Source: Neelides folsomi (Eukaryota > Arthropoda > Collembola > Neelipleona > Neelidae). From it: a stretch of DNA of 64,000 nucleotides. The DNA is taken from contig JAQGBZ010000047.1 of assembly GCA_034687125.1 (NCBI GenBank), forward strand, positions 186,001 to 250,000. The letters are read 5' to 3'. This document shows positions 58,845 to 64,000 of the stretch, in pieces (the stretch's first letter is position 1; each line of letters begins with the position of its first letter). Under the pieces are notes generated by a model. It worked only from the letters and a program-made list of their open reading frames with translations. It was not told the origin of the DNA and did no database searches. A program made the translations under genes and the position numbers.

Positions 58845-61800
58845 TTAATTTGGAAGAGGGGTCGGACTGAGAGTGTGCCATTGGAGATGCTTCTTCGCCC
58901 CGTCCTTAACCTTCAACATTTCTGTCCAGTGTTTGAGTCGATCTCCTTTGGATCCAAGTCCGAGCATGATTCCGCCTACAAAAAATGGTTCAAACCAGAG
59001 GTAAAAAACTCCGGCTCATCACCGACCCAAACTTTGGACCAAAGTTTGGAAGAAAGTGAAATGAACGAACCGATGTACTCGCTCTGCTTCCCCAAGTCCT
59101 TGTGCCAGGCCGAGACAGAAAGAGCCACTCGCGGAACGTCCACTTTCCCGATCTTGAACGTGAATTCCTCGTTGTACTCGGGGCTCGGGTTCTTCCGCTT
59201 CACACTCGTGGTGAACTTCTGGGAGAGAGCTGAGGTGTTGGTCGGCCCGAGGCTGGGGTCATGTACAAGCCTCCTGCCATTCACAATTCAAATCAGGTCC
59301 AGAGGTCTCCATAATGTATTGATCTCCCACTCTCCTCAATTTTAAAATTTGATGGAGCTGCTCCCTCACGTGCTCGAAATTTCCAAATCCCTCGTTAAAT
59401 ATATATTAAATATAACTCTCCCCACTCTCCTGTCCCACCTTCATATATACATTACACAAGGTGTACCTAATATTTATATACTAATATAATAAGGACCTAT
59501 ACTATATTTATGCAAGTAAACATACTAATATATCAGAGGTAATATTCGTATATCACTTCCTTCCCAAAATTGGGCTATTAAAGAAAGTTATAAGAACTCA
59601 GAGTTTCCATGTATTACATAGAGAAAGGATTCAGTGGGGTTTCTGGAGGTTATTATTACTCAAAGTAAGGAACGAGACTTACATTTTGAAAAATGGGTCC
59701 GGTTGTTTGTTGACTCGTTCGAAGATGAGGTCCATGGCTTTAACGATCCCAACAATCAAAACACCCCGTTCAGGTAGAAGTGACAAAGAAAGGAGCAATC
59801 GACCTTTTCCCCAATCACCTTCCTCCCCCTTGGTGTCCAATTCATCTTTAAGCCCTATCAATTTGGGATCTTTACTTACACTCGCGTCCCAAGCTCTTTC
59901 CAAAGCCAGATCGAAAAACTTAGTGGTTTGGAGTCGCAATCTGTGGAGGGGAATTTGTGCAGTTCCCAAGCAATTGTTCCCCCATTTGTCTTCATCTGGT
60001 CAAAAAGGGATTTTTTAATAAAATTGAAAAAGAGGTGGCGGGGGAATTTACCCATCACATTCACTTGGAGAGACTGACGAGCGAGATCGTGTTGAGTGAC
60101 CCCATAGAAAGTAAGAGTCTCGTTGAAAACTGGATGAAGACTCTTGTGGACCGTTTTTGTTCGGAGATGAGTGCCCTGAATTGAGAAACAAATAATACAA
60201 GGACCGAAGAGGCACTTATGAATATAACATGGGAAGAAAATCTGTTCCAACTTGTGGATCTCAGGATTGGGTCCTTGGAGGATCAAATGGGCTAAAACGA
60301 GGATTGAAGGAGGTTGAGAAAACGCATTTGGGGGATTGTTATTTCTTATGTTCGACTCTCAAAATGGAAAATGACACAAAGAAAGACGTCGACGTTGGTA
60401 AGAGCTCCCGAGAGTCTGCCCATGCGGGTCGTCTGAATGGTGGAAATTGAGGATTTGTATGGATCAAATGAAGAGATCCAAGGAGTGATGTTGGGAAAAG
60501 AATAATTAAATGTTGGTCTTACCTCAAACCTCGTTGGGACGAGCTTAAGGGCACAGAACGGATCGGAGAGGCCATTAAAATCCATCGGCTCGAGTTCCTG
60601 TGGAAAGAGTCGGAGGTCGTGAAAGAGATATCTACATTATACAAATCCATACTTTGGCTCGGTGGAGAGAGCAGTGAAGTGCTTGGTCGGAGTTGTCGAA
60701 GAGGAGCGAGAGCTCCAAGGAACCAATGGAAGACCTCACTGAGCTTGACGAATGGTCGGAGGAAGGGGAAAGGTCTTTGAGCGTCGGGGGCACTTCGGTC
60801 CTTTTGTCCACTCGGAGGAAGGGGTCAGGGGGGTCAAAAGGGTCGTCGGGAGGGGGTTCGGAACGGCTCCCTCCGCGACCGGCCCATTTCTTGCTCCACT
60901 TCCCGCCCAGCTCCTCGCCTGAAGAACTCTCGGCCTCGTGGTCGCCCCCGTTCCGCCGAGGGAGGTGCTTGGCCCACAACCCGCCCTCGACTCTTTTGGG
61001 GGTCCGGTCGGGGCGGGGGTCCCCGAGCAGACTCTCGTAGCTCCTCACGTAATGATTATTTTTCTCTGGCAAAATATATTTTGGCACACTCTGGGGAGAA
61101 AAGGGTTTAATAGCACTCGACCGTTCTTTGAGGCCAATGGGAGTGGAAATGACTTACTTTGAAGAACCAAGCTCCTGATTTCTTAATGAACTCCCTGTTC
61201 TCCGAACAGAGCTTACATAGACGGAGTACAGACGTCTCTTTCTGACTTGAACTGCTTGATAGATCAACCACGCATTTCCGGCAAACCGCCTGCATAATTC
61301 ATTTAAATCTCTTCAAAGGAAACATCTTTCTTTCTTCGTCTCCTCCATAATGAATAAAGGGACATGTGAAATTGTGAGAAGGTCACCATTTTATTCACCT
61401 TCAATCGCCGCCCATATTCAGTACAATTATTATCACTTCCATTCATAATATTCATTGACTAAGTAAATCTCTATTATTGACATCTTCATAGACTTGCTCA
61501 TTTAACTTTGATCTTTAAATTTAAACCTATTTTACATTTATTACTATTATTATGTAGAGGAGAAACTTTGAGTCTATATGAGCATGTACATACTTATTAC
61601 TACTGAATTACTTTCCACTTATCTAGGTGGATTATTTATATAGAATGATATAAAATAATATACAATTTAGGTATTCATATATTTATATGAGACAACGAAG
61701 CGAGTAAAGGTGGAATAAATGAAAGTTGTAAATTGACAATTCGTACCTTTTGACAATCGAAGCATTTAAAACTATTTCGTCCAAACACCGAAAGCCCAAA

Positions 61801-62162
61801 TGAATCACCACAGAGGACACAGTCCGTTTGACCGTTTCCACTCGCCAGTCGTCGCAAGTTCTCGAGTCTATCGACTAATTTCCTGAGGACAAAATCAACA
61901 AGGCTCATTTTCACATTTGACCTCAATGTTCCCACTTTCCGGAATTCCCTCAGCAGAAGAAGTCAAATATTACATCGAGTGTAGACTTTATTAGAAAGGA
62001 AATCCTTTTCATAATTACCCCACTCGTTGCTGTTCTTTTAAATCCATCTCTTCAGCCTTCTTGACGACTGCGATGATCGTCTGCTGCTCTTTCTCCGTTA
62101 ATGGCTGTGGCTTCGGATAAGTGCTGAATGAACTCGTCTTGACTGACCACCCTGCTTTCAAC
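58845..62162 (-). CDS. Rph3a: Rabphilin (Rab-binding zinc finger plus tandem C2), 5'-partial
   Basis: Nine exons: 62019-62162, 61747-61882, 61158-61289, 60653-61090, 60523-60597, 60052-60175, 59683-59995, 59071-59273 and 58845-58975, phases consistent. The N-terminus begins mid-codon; the first coding exon lies beyond 62162 and I did not find it in the window. The Rab-binding helix (LTEKEQQTIIAVVKKAEEMD) leads into a FYVE-type zinc finger with four CxxC pairs (CVLC, CFDC, CRKC, CKLC). A Pro/Ser-rich linker precedes C2A (ELEPMDFNGLSDPF, VMDEDKWGNN) and C2B, which ends GLGSKGDRLKHWTEML. Rabphilin binds Rab3/Rab27 on secretory vesicles and membranes via C2 domains. C2A keeps the calcium-binding aspartates; C2B does not keep all of them. 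Exon 8 uses a gttcgt donor; reading through it gives a false stop at 58976 that truncates C2B. Confidence 0.93.
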
Positions 62163-64000
62163 CTTCAACAAAAATTGAGACATTTACGCTCCCCACCAAC
62201 ATCAATTCGCCAAACATGGAAAGCTCATTTTAAACCCCCCTTGGATTTACCACTTTGCGGAGAAAAACAGGTTAGGAAATAAAATTATTAAAAATACTTG
62301 AACCATTTTCTAGTCATTACTGTTAAAACGTATTATTAAATAATATCATTAATTGTATTCGTATAATAAACCTAAGTTATGATATTTATGTGTTAGTAAA
62401 GTTAACCACATTGTAAATAATTTATTAATTATTACTTATACTAAGAGTATGTATAACAAACAGATTGAATCAGCAAACATTAACTAAACTATTTATGTTC
62501 TTAGTTACTATACTTAAGAAAAACATATGCCTTTAAACACACATAAATAATTTCATATATAAATATCACTACATACTAATTCATAGCTTATTGTTAGTTT
62601 ATTAATGTATTTTATGTACTACATGCATATACTGAATGTCAGTAAATATGAAAATCCTAACTAACAGAAGTTACTTTGTCCAGATATTCTTACATTTAAT
62701 CTTTCGAGATGTTTTAAGAATATAATTCAATTGTTTTTCATTCTACACGTTTTTATCCCCATTAGTCCTCACATCACGACCGCACACGAAAGACTTTGGA
62801 TCAATCCACTGCCCATATAGTCATAGACATATGTTGACAACATAGACCTTAAAACACATTTATTTGTGTTACTTTTATAGCTTTCTCTTCCAAATTCACT
62901 TTCCAATCTTCCTATAGATGCTTAGTTTAAAGGCTCCCAAAGTAGAGATAATAAATAAATCGAACACAATAGAATCCAGTAAAGATATGCAATTTAGAAA
63001 ATGTTATATAATGTGTTAGCTTTTGGAACAAACTCTGATTTCAACTCTTTTACAATCTTAAATCTTATATTGTATTAGATATGAAAATAAATACGAAAGA
63101 TATACCTAAGTTTAGAACATTTGTTATATGAATATATGTAATAATAATAGAAAATTTAAATGAATTTAAATTCCATTCAACTGGGGAGACAAATGCAGGA
63201 AAAACGTTAAAATTTAATTAGACGCTACGTGCTTGGCTTTCTCTCATACTTAATATATGGATTTACTCCCTGTGGGAACAAATGTAAAGTCGTTAAAGGT
63301 TTTGGTAGGGAAAGTGCTTAGGGTTAAATTTCGCAGTTTGATCCTTACATAAGCCATCTTGGGTAAATGTCATGCCTAGCTAATAAAATAATATTAAGAC
63401 AAAGAATTCATCAACTTCCATATCAAAAGTAGATTAGGAATGAACAGTTAAGTGGCTATTAACCTCTTGATTTTAAAACTCATTGCGTTTTATTTCCATT
63501 TCCCACAATACCCGTTGCATGTTGGGAAATTGGGCATTTGAAAGATTTAAAGAAAGTCTGGCGGTGAAAATAAAAGTGTATTTAGTTTTGAATCTCCATT
63601 AGGCTGGTTCTTAAAATATTTACAAAAGTGCTCAACCGTTTCTTGAACAACTTTATTAGAATATTCACCATATTTAAATGAGCTCAAGTGCAGAATGAAA
63701 TAATATTCAAAAGTTACATTAATTCCTACTCCTATGCACATCCACACTAAAGCACTAACATACATACAATCAACAATCCCATAAATTTTATTCAACTTAA
63801 CAACCAATGGCAAAAATTAATTGTTAGTGGATCTTTCAATTTTAACAAAATATAATACTTACAATAAATTAAAAAAAATTATGTAATCATAAAAACATTC
63901 CTGATAATATATTAGGTGTACATATTCTGTAATTAGATAATTAAAAATTTGCTCATACAAAATGAATTACAAAGTACGTAAATTCGGAAAAATGTTTACT
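62163..64000. other. Rabphilin upstream intron or intergenic DNA
   Basis: AT-rich sequence upstream of the first visible rabphilin exon, presumably an intron. A minus-strand open frame at 63547-63813 has no recognisable domain. I did not find the expected conserved N-terminal segment of rabphilin here. Confidence 0.45.

Noticed and set aside
58976..59284. Rabphilin C2B ending at a stop near 58976
   Set aside because: Reading through gives an unrelated C-terminus. Splicing at gttcgt (59070) to 58975 yields the family's GLGSKGDRLKHW ending in frame.

Overview
This is a eukaryotic nuclear window: AT-rich, with split genes, GT-AG introns from 43 nt to over 3 kb, and no operons. The gene set (a CYP307 'Halloween' P450 of ecdysteroid synthesis, rabphilin, membrane-type MMP, VMP1, CapZ alpha) points to an arthropod. 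I lean towards a crustacean such as a copepod, but the window does not settle the species.

Gene models were built by hand by joining open exons at GT/AG sites and checking that reading phase carries across every intron. Nine protein-coding genes are supported, eight of them on the minus strand. From left to right: neuferricin-like CYB5D2 (289-1811); a membrane-type matrix metalloproteinase (5444-14961); a large signal-peptide, seven-transmembrane, low-complexity protein resembling PRRT3/PRRT4 (22133-27300); F-actin capping protein alpha (35985-37742); a CYP307 (Spook/Spookier-type) P450 (38939-41336); CDP-diacylglycerol-inositol phosphatidyltransferase (46020-47129); VMP1 (48865-52645) with an apparent N-terminal SAP-like extension; NSRP1, the only plus-strand gene (54153-56270), head-to-head with VMP1; and rabphilin (58845-62162, 5' end outside the window).

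Four small mobile elements are visible. Two are TA-flanked MITEs of the Tc1/mariner superfamily: 3297-3666, pogo-like with subterminal repeats, and 38667-38905, just past the CYP307 stop and holding that gene's nearest poly(A) signals. The third is a 75-bp near-perfect mariner hairpin (57678-57752). The fourth is a tRNA-derived SINE fragment (about 57342-57395).

The genes look like an ordinary, functionally unrelated neighbourhood: membrane trafficking and lipid (CDIPT, VMP1, rabphilin), cytoskeleton (CapZ), splicing (NSRP1), extracellular matrix (MMP) and steroid hormone (CYP307). Gene-free stretches are mostly AT-rich and featureless. The exceptions are GC-richer islands near gene 5' ends (about 9.1-9.8, 17.8-18.2, 27.4-34.3, 42.4-43.6 and 52.4-52.7 kb), which probably hold promoters and untranslated first exons. 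I found no CRISPR array, prokaryotic signal, intact retroelement or viral gene. The most unusual observations are the SAP-like exon spliced in frame onto VMP1 (with an optional in-frame cassette exon) and the MITE that appears to supply the 3' end of CYP307.
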